Source of the DNA: Alphaproteobacteria bacterium
GTDB lineage: Bacteria > Pseudomonadota > Alphaproteobacteria > Rs-D84
Assembly (NCBI GenBank): GCA_009783855.1
Contig: WRCO01000012.1
Span: 1-32,488 of the forward strand
DNA: 32,488 nt
Reading direction: 5' to 3'
The translations under genes were made by a program, and so were the position numbers. Positions 1 through 10,084 of this stretch are shown in pieces (position 1 is the stretch's first letter; the number at the start of each line of letters is the position of its first letter). The notes below the pieces were generated by a model. That model was not told where the DNA came from. It did no database searches and saw only the letters and a list, made by a program, of their open reading frames with translations.

Positions 1-45
1 CTGTCTACTATGGCAGACAACCATAAAAACGGCAGAAAATCAAGT

Positions 46-63
46 TGTCTAATATATTAGACA
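46..63. repeat. Perfect 18-bp palindrome TGTCTAATATATTAGACA (copy 1); degenerate copy TGTCTACTATGGCAGACA at 2..19
   Basis: Exact self-complementary sequence identical to copies at 16657, 17023 and 17668; followed by a TATAAA-like box. Confidence 0.9.
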
Positions 64-114
64 GTTTTTATAAACAATTATTTTATGCATTGGTCTATTA
101 TCTTAACAGTTCCC

Positions 115-146
115 TAAAAAAACCGTGCGGTCCGCACGATTTTTTA
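115..146. terminator. Bidirectional rho-independent terminator
   Basis: CGTGCGG-T-CCGCACG stem (124-138) flanked by A-run and T-run. Confidence 0.8.
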
Positions 147-482
147 TTTCGATTTCTGTCCCGTGTCATAGCACGCAAGATGTATCGGATACGATGTCTC
201 GCGGCAACTGATGCGCGCACTCCGCCAACGCGGACATGAATATATGTGCGCAACCGGTTTCTGGCGGGTAATGGTTTCGGATTTGGTAAGCACGCAAAAA
301 TGCTCCCCCTTTCTGACGGGCAGGCCGCACACGGCGCAAACGACCTCGCTTTTTGATTTTTTGACAAGTTTTTCAAACCGTTGCTGCGGCGTGGCGGGAG
401 CGCCTTTGCCTTTCATGCGCACGCCGCGGTGGTTGTACTGCACGGTTATCGTTATGCCCGATTGAGTGTATTTCATTTCCAT
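144..482 (-). CDS. Hypothetical small protein with CxxC (CAVCGLP) putative zinc-binding motif
   Basis: ORF with CAVCGLPV and later H/C residues; next to another CPLC protein on the same strand. Confidence 0.6.
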   Translation of the reverse strand: MEMKYTQSGITITVQYNHRGVRMKGKGAPATPQQRFEKLVKKSKSEVVCAVCGLPVRKGEHFCVLTKSETITRQKPVAHIYSCPRWRSARISCRETSYPIHLACYDTGQKSK

Positions 483-502
483 ACTTTTATCTTTATATAA
501 AT

Positions 503-1003
503 CTATGCCTTAAGCTTGTGTTTAAGACAGGTCCGATGCACTGCGTCCCATTTCGCGTGAAGCGTTCTTTTCTTTAATTCCATCACTGCCAAAAGCCCAA
601 GACTCTTCACCTCCGCAACGCGGTTTTCGCACAACGGACATGTGTGAAAGATTTTTTCTTTCATCCTGCCGACGTAATAGTCGCGCACAACCGTCGCGTT
701 AAAGTTCTGATACCACTTGTGCCACTTCATAGGACCGCTTCTGGTATAATCCTGTGCTCTTTCCTTTTTCACAACAATATGCGGAACAGGCGGGATTTCA
801 TCCACGATATATTCGACGTTTACCGAAAATCCGCGGAAATACGGCGCTTCTTTGCTTTTTGGCGCACTTGATTCTTCTTCGTCTTCGTCATCGGATTCTT
901 CGACCCGCACCAAGACTCCCCTTAAAGCCGTCGGATATACAAACGGATGCGAAAGAGTTGCGGCGTTTTCGTCTTGAACTTCTGATTTTTTATCGGTTAC
1001 CAT
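503..1003 (-). CDS. Hypothetical protein with CPLC...HRTCLKH putative zinc-binding C-terminus
   Basis: ORF; acidic N-terminal stretch, CPLCENR plus C-terminal H/C residues. Confidence 0.6.
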   Translation of the reverse strand: MVTDKKSEVQDENAATLSHPFVYPTALRGVLVRVEESDDEDEEESSAPKSKEAPYFRGFSVNVEYIVDEIPPVPHIVVKKERAQDYTRSGPMKWHKWYQNFNATVVRDYYVGRMKEKIFHTCPLCENRVAEVKSLGLLAVMELKKRTLHAKWDAVHRTCLKHKLKA

Positions 1004-1025
1004 TTTCTGCCTTCCTTTTTTATAA

Positions 1026-2273
1026 CTAGTTCGTCCTTGCGCCGCCCGGAATCCGCAAGCGCTGTTTCGGGAAAATCACATTCGGGTTGGCGATGTTGTT
1101 CGCATCGGCAATCATCGTAAACATAGTTCCGCGACCCAGGAAGTTGCGCGAAATTATCCAAAGCGCGTCGCCGCGGCGCACGGTGTAATACGTATCGTCG
1201 TTGCCGGTCATTTTCGGCATCGTGAATTCGTGCATTACTTCGGCGACGCTTGTGCCTTCGCCGTCATGAAGCCGGACGATAAGGGTGTATCTTTTGCCGG
1301 CCTCCAACATTTCCGTATTCGCGCCAAGCATAAAGTGGCGATGGTCGGACGTGCGCGCAAAGCCAAGATATTTGCCATTCAGCGTAAGCGATACGCGAAG
1401 GCGCGGAATCGCGGTGCCGGTCACGACAATGCGGCCGTTTTCAAGATAGTCGATTTTGGACACGACAAGGTCGCCGTCGGCAAGCGCGGGCGCCTGTAAA
1501 ATCTTGCTTCCGCCCTGTGTCATAAGAAGCGACAGCGCGCGCGCGTAATTCCGGTCGCGCGGGATGTATACGAACACGTCGTTTTCACTTACGATATTCT
1601 GGTCGACCGCGGAAAGCCGGATGGTATAGTTGCCGGGCGCAAGCGGTTTCGTCGGCGTGAACACGAATTCGCCGTCGGCGTTGGTTTTTTCCGTCGCGAC
1701 TATGCGTCTGTTCATCATGATGGATACCGGCTGTCTTGGCAAATAACGTCCGGCGACGATGATGTTTCCGTTTCGTTCGATGCGCACTATGTCGAACGAC
1801 GGCAATACGACGCCTTCGACAATGCTTACCGTCGGCGGGACTGCGCCGGCTCCCCTGGCATCGGCCACGGGAATATTGTCCGGTCCGATTGTCATCGTCG
1901 GCACGCCGGAATCATCGCGGCCCGGGATAAGCGCCCAGACAAGAAGCACAAGGACAAGCGACGCGCAAAGTATCGGGAACCAATAATCTTTTATTCTGCG
2001 TCCGCCGCCCATGACGATGACGCGTTCTTTTCTTTCCGGGACTTCGCGTGAAGTCGGGGGCGTGATGGAAAGCGGTTTGCTTTCCGGTTTTTTTGTTTCT
2101 CTCATCGGAATCTCCGGCTTTGTTTTGTTGGGGTTGGATATTGCGGGCGTGCTGGGCCGGTTACGATTCCAAAGCGCGGCGATGCGGCTTTGCTTCGCGA
2201 TTGCATCGTCCATTATTTCTTCGGTGGTTCTTTTAACTTTGCCCAGATGTGCGAATCTTTTGTCGATAGACAT
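1026..2273 (-). CDS. Membrane-anchored LysM-domain protein with Ig-like repeats
   Basis: TM segment YWFPILCASLVLVLLVWALI; C-terminal YYTVRRGDALWIISRNFLGRG...NPNVIFPKQRLRIPG typical of LysM. Confidence 0.85.
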   Translation of the reverse strand: MSIDKRFAHLGKVKRTTEEIMDDAIAKQSRIAALWNRNRPSTPAISNPNKTKPEIPMRETKKPESKPLSITPPTSREVPERKERVIVMGGGRRIKDYWFPILCASLVLVLLVWALIPGRDDSGVPTMTIGPDNIPVADARGAGAVPPTVSIVEGVVLPSFDIVRIERNGNIIVAGRYLPRQPVSIMMNRRIVATEKTNADGEFVFTPTKPLAPGNYTIRLSAVDQNIVSENDVFVYIPRDRNYARALSLLMTQGGSKILQAPALADGDLVVSKIDYLENGRIVVTGTAIPRLRVSLTLNGKYLGFARTSDHRHFMLGANTEMLEAGKRYTLIVRLHDGEGTSVAEVMHEFTMPKMTGNDDTYYTVRRGDALWIISRNFLGRGTMFTMIADANNIANPNVIFPKQRLRIPGGARTN

Positions 2274-2374
2274 GCGCGTACCTTTTGGTTAATCAAAAAG
2301 CTCTCTCTTCGCACCCTCCCAGTAAAGGAATCCTAACACCAAAAGACCTTGTTTGTCAAGGGGAAAAGGTGATT

Positions 2375-2468
2375 GGCGGCTCGTGCTGGTGTCTGGTGTT
2401 TCGTATTCTGGAACGATAAGCGCCGCACGCCCATACTACGAACCACCAACCACTGGCCACCAGCCGCC
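2375..2468. repeat. Intergenic imperfect inverted repeat with heptamer-phased arms (2375-2406 / 2437-2468)
   Basis: GGCGGCTCGTGCTGGTGTCTGGTGTTTCGTA versus revcomp GGCGGCTGGTGGCCAGTGGTTGGTGGTTCGTA. Confidence 0.75.
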
Positions 2469-2506
2469 TTTTATGTTATAATATCTTAAAAGAAAAGGAC
2501 TCCATA

Positions 2507-3598
2507 ATGAGAATAGCAATAATGACCACCGGGGGGGATTGTTCGGGGCTTAATTCGGTAATACGGAACCTTGCCGTGATGGGGCTGATTCGCGGGCACA
2601 AGATGTTCGGAATACTTGACGGCACGGACGGATTGACGCGCGCAGGCGCGCCGCATTTCGTGGAATTCGATTATAACACTCTGCCGGTTGAAAACGCGCG
2701 GCTTGCGGGGTCGTGGCTTCAAAACGGGCATTCGCACGCTTTGAATTTCCAAACCGCGGCAAAAAACGGCGACACGAAGCCATTTAACGCAAAGATGAAA
2801 AAATCGCTTGAAGCGATGAAGCTTGACGCGCTTGTCATCGTCGGCGGCAACGGCACTTTGTCCATCGCGGGCAACAGTCATGCCATATACGGAAACATAC
2901 AGGTTGTCGGAATTCCGAAAACAATCGACATGGATTTGCCGCTTACCGACACCACCATTGGTTTCGTCACCGCGGTACAGCAATTGGCGTCATATTGCGA
3001 CCAGCTTTTGCTTACCGCAAGAAGCCATCACAGATGGTTCGTTGTGCAAAGCATGGGGCGCGATGTCGGCGCGCTTGCGCTTAATGCCGGGGTTGCGTGC
3101 TTTGCCGACGCCATATTGATTCCGGAAATAAAATTCAAACCGGAAAACCTGATTAAACATATAAAAAAGATTGAAAAGGAACAGGGAAGGGATTACGGAA
3201 TAATTATGGTAAGCGAGGCGATAAAAATGCGCGGGCATTCGGGCCGCGCGGCGGATATGATTTCGCGCGAACTTGCAAAGGCGGACATCCCGCACCGCAC
3301 CGCGTTCCCGGAACACACGCAAAGGGCGGGGGACACGGCGGCGTGCGACCGGCTTTTTGCCGCGCGCTTTGCAGAACGCGCTTTGGACGCGCTTGAAAAC
3401 GGCGAAACTTATACCATGGTGCGGCTTGATTCCGGCATCGTGAACACGGTCGCGATTTCGGAAATGTTCCACGCGGGCGAAATCGCGCCGGACCCGTATA
3501 TAAAGGATGTGTTCGTGTCGAACGCATTCGTGTCGGGCGACGACCCGCTTCTTTCCGCCGCCATCGCCCGCGGCACGTATATCGGCGAATTGAAATAA
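2507..3598 (+). CDS. 6-phosphofructokinase (PPi-type candidate)
   Basis: GGDCSGLNSVIR, VGGNGTLSIAG, PKTIDMDLPLTDTTIGF and SMGRDVGALAL motifs of the phosphofructokinase family. Confidence 0.9.
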   Translation: MRIAIMTTGGDCSGLNSVIRNLAVMGLIRGHKMFGILDGTDGLTRAGAPHFVEFDYNTLPVENARLAGSWLQNGHSHALNFQTAAKNGDTKPFNAKMKKSLEAMKLDALVIVGGNGTLSIAGNSHAIYGNIQVVGIPKTIDMDLPLTDTTIGFVTAVQQLASYCDQLLLTARSHHRWFVVQSMGRDVGALALNAGVACFADAILIPEIKFKPENLIKHIKKIEKEQGRDYGIIMVSEAIKMRGHSGRAADMISRELAKADIPHRTAFPEHTQRAGDTAACDRLFAARFAERALDALENGETYTMVRLDSGIVNTVAISEMFHAGEIAPDPYIKDVFVSNAFVSGDDPLLSAAIARGTYIGELK

Positions 3599-3624
3599 AA
3601 ATCCCCCGACCGGGGGATTTTTAT
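3597..3624. terminator. Rho-independent terminator
   Basis: AAAAATCCCCCGACCGGGGGATTTTT. Confidence 0.9.
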
Positions 3625-4559
3625 TTCATCGTGCGGACTTTGCATTCCGCGCGCCGGACGTATTCCGTAAGCTTTTCCAATTCGTAAAGCATCGCTTGCT
3701 GTTTGCCTTCGTTCAACGCCGCATCGGCCCGTATTTTTTCTTCCAGCGCCGCCAAATGCCGCGCCGCGCTTACCGATTCATTAATCGCGCCGATATATTC
3801 CGCGGTTTTGCAAAGCCGAACCTGGGCCGCCAAAAGCCCGTAAATCTTTTCCGGAATGAAATCTATGCCCATCTGCACGGTGCGGATTACTTCTTCTTGA
3901 CGGGTTTTCATGTTGCGCGCGGCCGTGTCGAATTTTATGACTTCTTGGATTTTTCGCGCTTGTTCGCCCGCGTTTCTGAAATACGCGACTTTGTACAACC
4001 CGTCGTCCGATTGTGTGATGCAATTGGGAAGAATGGTGTACGAAATTTTTTCGCGCGACGCATCTTTGCGAACGGCCGGCATATCGGCATCGTCGATGAT
4101 GGCCTCCGGCATGCGCCGGCTTTTGGCGTCGAATCCGCCGACAACATCTCCGCCGACAGAATTGAATACAAATCCCGCCCCGTTTGACACCTTGCCTATA
4201 TAGACTTCGCCGAAACCCTTGTGTTCTGATTCGAAAAGCATTTCCCCGGACATCATGCATACGACGCCAAGCCGCCATTTGTTTTTCGTCTTTTCCCAAA
4301 TCGAAAACAGGGGCAGGTTGCCGATAACCTGAATCTCGTCCGCTTCCATACGGATTTGCGCGGCCGCCTTGAAACCGCGGCAGAAGTATATTTCCTGTTT
4401 TCTGGCATGCCCGTGCCGAATTATGTACCAGCCAAGGTTCGGATTGACCAATATGCTTTTGCCCGCGCCGGTGGTGATTTTATCGCAAAAATAAGGCCGC
4501 GCGGCAAGATGACCGATGCCGTCTTTGTTTATTCTGATAAGGTCTTCCAGTGAAATCAT
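3621..4559 (-). CDS. Hypothetical protein
   Basis: Long ORF, likely start MISLEDLIRINKDG; coiled-coil-like C-terminus; no family recognised. Confidence 0.65.
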   Translation of the reverse strand: MISLEDLIRINKDGIGHLAARPYFCDKITTGAGKSILVNPNLGWYIIRHGHARKQEIYFCRGFKAAAQIRMEADEIQVIGNLPLFSIWEKTKNKWRLGVVCMMSGEMLFESEHKGFGEVYIGKVSNGAGFVFNSVGGDVVGGFDAKSRRMPEAIIDDADMPAVRKDASREKISYTILPNCITQSDDGLYKVAYFRNAGEQARKIQEVIKFDTAARNMKTRQEEVIRTVQMGIDFIPEKIYGLLAAQVRLCKTAEYIGAINESVSAARHLAALEEKIRADAALNEGKQQAMLYELEKLTEYVRRAECKVRTMK

Positions 4560-4645
4560 TTCTGGTGGCCCGCGCTGGTGGTTAGTGATTGGGATAATAA
4601 TACCGTCGTCAATAATTGTCAACTTTTATAATGAAAAGATTCCCC

Positions 4646-4674
4646 CTTGAAATCGTGTTATTGATACCTATATT
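4646..4674 (+). promoter_or_regulatory. Putative sigma-32 (heat-shock) promoter of dnaK
   Basis: CTTGAAA ... CCTATATT with N17 spacing, 35 nt upstream of dnaK ATG. Confidence 0.6.
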
Positions 4675-4708
4675 CAACAGGTATAAACCATTAAAAGGAG
4701 CAACAAAA

Positions 4709-6631
4709 ATGGCAAAAGTACTTGGTATTGATTTGGGCACCACAAACAGCGCGATGTCGTTTATGGACGGCGCGGACCCGAAAATCATCGAAAATGCAGA
4801 GGGCGGACGCACCACTCCGTCTGTTGTCGCATTTGCGTCTAATGATGAACAACTTGTTGGAATCACCGCGAAAAACCAAGCGGTAACGAACCCCGAAAAC
4901 ACAATTTATGAAATCAAACGCCTTATGGGGCTTCGTTTTGACAGCCCGGAAGTGCGCGAAATCCAAAAACACGTGCCGTATAAAATCGTCGCGGGCGACA
5001 ACGGCGACGCATGGGTGGAAATCAAGGGCAAAAAATACGCGCCTTCGCAATTGTCCGCAATCATACTTGGCAAAATGAAAAAGGACGCGGAATCATACCT
5101 TGGCGAACGCATCACCGACGCGGTCATCACCGTTCCGGCGTACTTTAATGATTCACAGCGCCAAGCGACCAAAGACGCCGGCCGCATCGCGGGACTTAAC
5201 GTCCTTCGCATAGTCAACGAGCCGACGGCGGCGGCGCTTGCGTACGGACTTGATAAATCCAAAAACGGCACGGTTGCGGTGTACGACCTTGGCGGCGGAA
5301 CTTTTGATATTTCGATTTTGGAAATTATCGACGGAGTGTTCGAAGTAAAAGCAACCAACGGCGACACGACTCTTGGCGGCGCGGATTTCGACGCGCGGAT
5401 TTTGAAATACCTTTCGGACGAATTCAAAAAACAATCGGGCATTGATTTGTCGAACGACAAACTTGCCCTGCAGCGTCTGAAAGAAGCCGCGGAAAAGGCA
5501 AAAATCGAATTATCGTCGCGCGAATCCACCGACGTCAATTTGCCGTTTATCACGGCGGACGCGTCGGGACCAAAGCATCTGAACATCCCGCTTTCGCGCG
5601 CACGTCTTGAATCTCTGGTCGAAGATTTGATTGAAAAATCCATCGAGCCGTGCCGCAAAGCCTTGCTTGACGCGGGACTCGACAAATCGCAAATTTCCGA
5701 AGTGATTCTTGTCGGCGGACAGACAAGAATGCCGAAAGTGCAAAACGCCGTCAAAGAATTCTTTGGCAAAGAACCGCACAAAGGCGTCAATCCGGACGAA
5801 GTCGTCGCGATGGGTGCGGCAATCCAAGGCGGTGTGTTAAAGGGCGACGTGAAAGACGTGCTTCTTCTTGACGTGACTCCGCTGTCGCTTGGCATTGAAA
5901 CTTTGGGCGGAGTGTTCACGCGCCTTATCGACCGTAACACGACTATACCCACAAAAAAATCGCAAGTATTTTCGACCGCCGAAGACAACCAGAACGCCGT
6001 GACGATACGGGTGTTCCAAGGCGAACGCGACATGGCGGCGGACAACAAACTGCTTGGGCAATTTAATTTGGAAGGCATCGCGCCCGCGCCGCGCGGCATG
6101 CCGCAAATCGAAGTGTCGTTCGACATTGACGCGAACGGCATCGTGCACGTGTCCGCAAAAGACAAAGGCACGGGCAAGGAACAACAAATTTCGATTAAGT
6201 CCGACGGCGGCCTGTCCGAAGAAGACATTAAAAAAATGGTCGCCGAAGCGGCCGCGAACGCCGAATCCGACAAAAAGAAACGCGAATTGGCGGAAGCCCG
6301 CAACATCGCGGAAACCGCGATTCACAGCATAGACAAATCTTTGAAAGACCATGGCGACAAACTTGACGGCGCGACGCGCACGGACATCGACAACGCGCGC
6401 GGCGAACTTGACGCGGAACTTAAGTCCGAAAATGCGACGGCCGAAGATTTGAAAAAGAAAACCGAAACGCTTTCCGAAAAGGCGATGAAGCTTGGCGAAA
6501 TTGTTTACAAAGCGAAACAAGCGGAAGAGGGGGGCGCAGCCGCGCCGGAACAAAGTGAAGGCGGACAGGTCGAACCGGAACAAGGCGACGACACCAAAGC
6601 GACCGACGCAGACTTTGAAGAAAAAAAGTAA
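4709..6631 (+). CDS. dnaK: Molecular chaperone DnaK (Hsp70)
   Basis: [21 protein letters not shown]..., [65 protein letters not shown]. Confidence 0.98.
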   Translation: MAKVLGIDLGTTNSAMSFMDGADPKIIENAEGGRTTPSVVAFASNDEQLVGITAKNQAVTNPENTIYEIKRLMGLRFDSPEVREIQKHVPYKIVAGDNGDAWVEIKGKKYAPSQLSAIILGKMKKDAESYLGERITDAVITVPAYFNDSQRQATKDAGRIAGLNVLRIVNEPTAAALAYGLDKSKNGTVAVYDLGGGTFDISILEIIDGVFEVKATNGDTTLGGADFDARILKYLSDEFKKQSGIDLSNDKLALQRLKEAAEKAKIELSSRESTDVNLPFITADASGPKHLNIPLSRARLESLVEDLIEKSIEPCRKALLDAGLDKSQISEVILVGGQTRMPKVQNAVKEFFGKEPHKGVNPDEVVAMGAAIQGGVLKGDVKDVLLLDVTPLSLGIETLGGVFTRLIDRNTTIPTKKSQVFSTAEDNQNAVTIRVFQGERDMAADNKLLGQFNLEGIAPAPRGMPQIEVSFDIDANGIVHVSAKDKGTGKEQQISIKSDGGLSEEDIKKMVAEAAANAESDKKKRELAEARNIAETAIHSIDKSLKDHGDKLDGATRTDIDNARGELDAELKSENATAEDLKKKTETLSEKAMKLGEIVYKAKQAEEGGAAAPEQSEGGQVEPEQGDDTKATDADFEEKK

Positions 6632-6637
6632 AACTTG

Positions 6638-6659
6638 AACGGCTCTGAAAAGAGCCGTT
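6638..6659 (+). terminator. Rho-independent terminator after dnaK
   Basis: AACGGCTC-TGAAAA-GAGCCGTT followed by ATTTT. Confidence 0.8.
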
Positions 6660-6662
6660 ATT

Positions 6663-7670
6663 TTACGTCCATGGAAACATTTCCGACAGAAAGCGGCGCA
6701 TCTTGCACTTGTCGTCGATATTATGAAGACAGAATACTTTCGGCCTGTATATCTTCAACAATTTCATGATTAAAAAATTCTTGTCATACGCGTCGTATTT
6801 TACAAACCAGAATATCGTGGCGAACGCCCAAAGCAGAAAGCGCGCCGCGCGCCGCAAAACGGAATCCCGGCGGACATCGTAAACAATCCGCGCACGGCCA
6901 ACGCGCCAGTTAAGCGCCAAAGTGTTCCGCCCCTTTGCATTATCCAGTAACGAAAATGCCAAACGCTGTATATTTTTTTCCGCCCTGAACGGCGTTGTCG
7001 TCGTTTCAAGGAATAATTTTTCGAACTGCTTGAAATTATCCGCCTGGTATGATTTGCGGCACGGTTCAATCGCATGCTTGAACTGCACGTTGTAAAACAA
7101 TCCGAAATTATCGTACACAAGGCGCACCGCGCGGCGGACACGCCTGAAATACATTCCGCTGTGCTTGCTTGGCGTGTTCAGATATTTGTCGTTCAACGCC
7201 CTGTATTGTCTTTTTTCACGGATTATCACAATCGGATTTCCGCGCGGGTCGAAAAAGAAATCCGGCGACACGGAGGCCCCGAAAAACATGTCGTCGTTCG
7301 CGTAAAGGTAATGCTCGGACAATCCCGGAATCTTGTGCAAAAATATTTCGATTGTCGCCGAATTGAACGTCGGGCGATAGGCGTCCGGGATAAAATCCTT
7401 GTGGTCAACGATTGTGACGCGGGGATGCTCGCGAAGCCATTTCGGCGCCGTGCCGTTGTCGACGACTATGAAGATACGGTTTATCCACGGGGCGAATTTA
7501 TCGGCCGACCGCAACGAATAAAACAATTCGTCGTCGGCATCCCATCTTGACGCGCGCGTTCCGAAATCTTCGTTGATTTTTTTACCGGCGGCGGCAAGCG
7601 CCTTTTCCTTTGTCGCAAGCCATTTTTCGTCATCGGGATTGACCCAAGTGTAAACCAAATCTATTTTCAT
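6663..7670 (-). CDS. Stealth-family protein (sugar-phosphate transferase)
   Basis: MKIDLVYTWVNPDDEKW (Stealth CR1) and YLYANDDMFFG (CR2-like). Confidence 0.88.
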   Translation of the reverse strand: MKIDLVYTWVNPDDEKWLATKEKALAAAGKKINEDFGTRASRWDADDELFYSLRSADKFAPWINRIFIVVDNGTAPKWLREHPRVTIVDHKDFIPDAYRPTFNSATIEIFLHKIPGLSEHYLYANDDMFFGASVSPDFFFDPRGNPIVIIREKRQYRALNDKYLNTPSKHSGMYFRRVRRAVRLVYDNFGLFYNVQFKHAIEPCRKSYQADNFKQFEKLFLETTTTPFRAEKNIQRLAFSLLDNAKGRNTLALNWRVGRARIVYDVRRDSVLRRAARFLLWAFATIFWFVKYDAYDKNFLIMKLLKIYRPKVFCLHNIDDKCKMRRFLSEMFPWT

Positions 7671-8665
7671 ATCATCCGTGTGATAATTTTAAGCAAACGC
7701 ACATGCCCGTTCATGAACAGGCGAAGATACGCGCGGGATTTGATGTTAAGGTATTCCGGGCGGAACACGGGCGTGTCGATGATTTGACCAAGCACTTCGC
7801 GGCTGCGCTCTATATGCTGGTTTTTGCGGACGACGTTGCGCACCAATGTTTTGTACATGCGTCTTGTCTCTTTGCGATATATGTATTCGCACCATTCGGA
7901 CCGGCGGCATTTTCTTGAAAACGCTGCAAGAATCGGCATTCCGTAAATAAACCGTTCGACAAGCGAAATCGGCATGACTTTTTTGTTAAGCGTGGTGCTT
8001 ATCGCGCTTCGCCTGTGCAAATATTTGATTGCGTTCGATTGGACATAGTTTCTTACGCGGTCGATGGCTTCCAACATGAACACATTGTCTTCGCCGCCGG
8101 CGCGAAGGTCTTTGGGAAAACGGATTCCCTTTATGGCGGTCGCGCGGAACATGCAAAGCCAGACCCAGCACCATGTATCGTTGCGCCGTTGTTTCCTGTC
8201 ATTCTTTATGAACGCGATATGCGGGTTTTCCGCATAGAATTCAACCCGCGGCCTTGGGTTGAAGAATTTTCCGGCGCTGGCAAGTTGGAATTTTTCCGGA
8301 ATCTTTGTACAGCGGACGCGCACCATGTCGGCGTTATACGCATCGGCAAGACGCATGAAATGCTCAAGCGCGCCGGGGGTAAGCAAATCGTCGTGGTCCA
8401 AAAACGCGATGAATTCGCCGCGCGCCGCGTCAAGTCCGGCATTCCGCGCCGACGACACGCCGCCGTTCGATTGGTTTACAAGCACGAATCTTTTGTCGTG
8501 CTTTACGAATTCCGCGATAACGGATTCCGACCCGTCCGTCGAACCGTCGTTCACGCATACGCATTCCCAATCGGTGTAGGTCTGGTTTTTCACGGATTCC
8601 AACGCGTCGGCAAGATATTTGCCCGCATTGTAAACGGGAAGTATGATAGAGATTTTAGGAGTCAT
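7667..8665 (-). CDS. Glycosyltransferase family 2
   Basis: MTPKISIILPVYNAGKYLADALESVKNQTYTDWECVCVNDGSTDGS...FLDHDD. Confidence 0.95.
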   Translation of the reverse strand: MTPKISIILPVYNAGKYLADALESVKNQTYTDWECVCVNDGSTDGSESVIAEFVKHDKRFVLVNQSNGGVSSARNAGLDAARGEFIAFLDHDDLLTPGALEHFMRLADAYNADMVRVRCTKIPEKFQLASAGKFFNPRPRVEFYAENPHIAFIKNDRKQRRNDTWCWVWLCMFRATAIKGIRFPKDLRAGGEDNVFMLEAIDRVRNYVQSNAIKYLHRRSAISTTLNKKVMPISLVERFIYGMPILAAFSRKCRRSEWCEYIYRKETRRMYKTLVRNVVRKNQHIERSREVLGQIIDTPVFRPEYLNIKSRAYLRLFMNGHVRLLKIITRMI

Positions 8666-8694
8666 TTTTATACCTTTGAGTTTATTCTCTCTCC

Positions 8695-9969
8695 TCAAAT
8701 AGGTAGAATCACGCGCACGCGAAGCCCGCCAAGCGGTGAATCTTCAAGCAGTATCTGTCCGCCGTGGTTTTCGATGGCAGTCTGGGCGATGGAAAGGCCC
8801 AATCCCGTGCCGCCGGTGCTTTCGCTTCGCGATTCATCAAGGCGCACGAACGGCCGCATCGCATCCGCGCGGCGGTCAACCGGGATGCCGCGGCCGTCGT
8901 CGTCTATTGTAATTTCGATTTGTTCCGGCAAATCGGTTTCCGTAATTTCGATTTTTGATTTCGCATGCCGCGCGGCGTTTTCGATTATATTCTGGAACGC
9001 TCTTGCAAGCGCCGTCGGCCGGGCGTAAAAGTCCGACGGCACATCCGGGAAATTCGTGATGATTTCCTTGTCCGGCGCCGCATCCCGCGCAAGACGCAAA
9101 AGAATCGGCGGCATGGATATTTCTTCTTCGACTTCGGAAATTTCGCCGCGCGCGAACGCAAGGTATCCGTTCACCATGTCGGCAAGGCGGTCAATATCGT
9201 GCAAAAGATTTTCGCGCGATGCGGAATTCGTCTCAACGGCAAGCCGCATGCGGGTAAGCGGCGTTTTCAAATCATGCGACACGGCGTTAAGCATATCCGT
9301 GCGCGTGCGATTGTATCTGTTAAGGCGCTCTTTCATTGTAATAAGCGCGTGCGCCGCTTCGCGGATTTCTTTGGACCCGGACGGCTTGAATCCCGGCGCG
9401 TCAAGCCCGCGGCCAAACATATGCGCCGCCGCCGCGATTTTCTTTATGGACCGGACGTGAAGTACGACAAGCGGCGCAATAAGAATGCAGACAATAAGCA
9501 CCGCCGCAAAAAGCCAGATGATAAATACTTCCGTCGATGTTGAATACACGCGGCGCAAAGATGTCGCGAATGTCACGATTTCGCCGCTGCGCGGCACGTC
9601 TATGAATACAAGGCGGTTGGCACGGTCCATGAAAACGGACACCGGCGCGCTTATCCGCGCATTAAGGTTTGTCGCAAGCTTTTCGACTTCGCGCGAATTA
9701 TTGTCGTTGCGCGCCGGGCGGTTCAGCCTTTCATGAATTGAAAGGTTAATCCTTACGTCGCGCGCCATCGCCGTCGCCATTTCCGGGTCGTCGTCCAAAA
9801 GTCTTAACATCGTCACGACTTCGCCGGTAAGCGCCCCGGCCATAGTTTCATGCACGCGCCGCCAATGATTGCCGAAGAACGCCTGGGCTATAATCAGTTG
9901 TGAAATCACAAGCGGCACCAATATCATAAGGATGGTGCGCCAAAGAAAAGAACGTGGGAAGATTGTCAT
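8695..9969 (-). CDS. Sensor histidine kinase (EnvZ-like)
   Basis: Two TM segments, HAMP-like region, HDLKTPLTRMRLAVE H-box, DDGRGIP and GGTGLGLSIAQTAIENHGG ATPase motifs. Confidence 0.95.
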   Translation of the reverse strand: MTIFPRSFLWRTILMILVPLVISQLIIAQAFFGNHWRRVHETMAGALTGEVVTMLRLLDDDPEMATAMARDVRINLSIHERLNRPARNDNNSREVEKLATNLNARISAPVSVFMDRANRLVFIDVPRSGEIVTFATSLRRVYSTSTEVFIIWLFAAVLIVCILIAPLVVLHVRSIKKIAAAAHMFGRGLDAPGFKPSGSKEIREAAHALITMKERLNRYNRTRTDMLNAVSHDLKTPLTRMRLAVETNSASRENLLHDIDRLADMVNGYLAFARGEISEVEEEISMPPILLRLARDAAPDKEIITNFPDVPSDFYARPTALARAFQNIIENAARHAKSKIEITETDLPEQIEITIDDDGRGIPVDRRADAMRPFVRLDESRSESTGGTGLGLSIAQTAIENHGGQILLEDSPLGGLRVRVILPI

Positions 9970-9983
9970 TAAAAACTCCGTGT

Positions 9984-10084
9984 TTCGTGCTGGCTGCCCG
10001 TGCCGGTGCTTCGTGATTTGCTTATTGCGGGAATTATTTCCGCAAATTCACACCACCAATCACCCGCACGAGCCACCGGTCACC
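9984..10084. repeat. Heptamer-phased inverted repeat (arms about 9984-10017 and 10051-10084) around inner palindrome TTGCGGGAATTATTTCCGCAA (10025-10045)
   Basis: CGTGCTGGCTGCCCGTGCCGGTGCTTCGTG versus revcomp GGTGACCGGTGGCTCGTGCGGGTGATTGGTG; right arm encodes the response-regulator C-terminus. Confidence 0.65.

Noticed and set aside
45-239. 64-aa ORF starting in the palindrome
   Set aside because: Passes through a strong terminator and overlaps the opposite CDS; no RBS.
4906-6306. 466-aa minus-strand ORF opposite dnaK
   Set aside because: Antisense shadow of a clear DnaK; composition is a mirror of codon bias, no domain.
8015-9028. 337-aa plus-strand ORF
   Set aside because: Antisense to the GT2 and histidine kinase genes.
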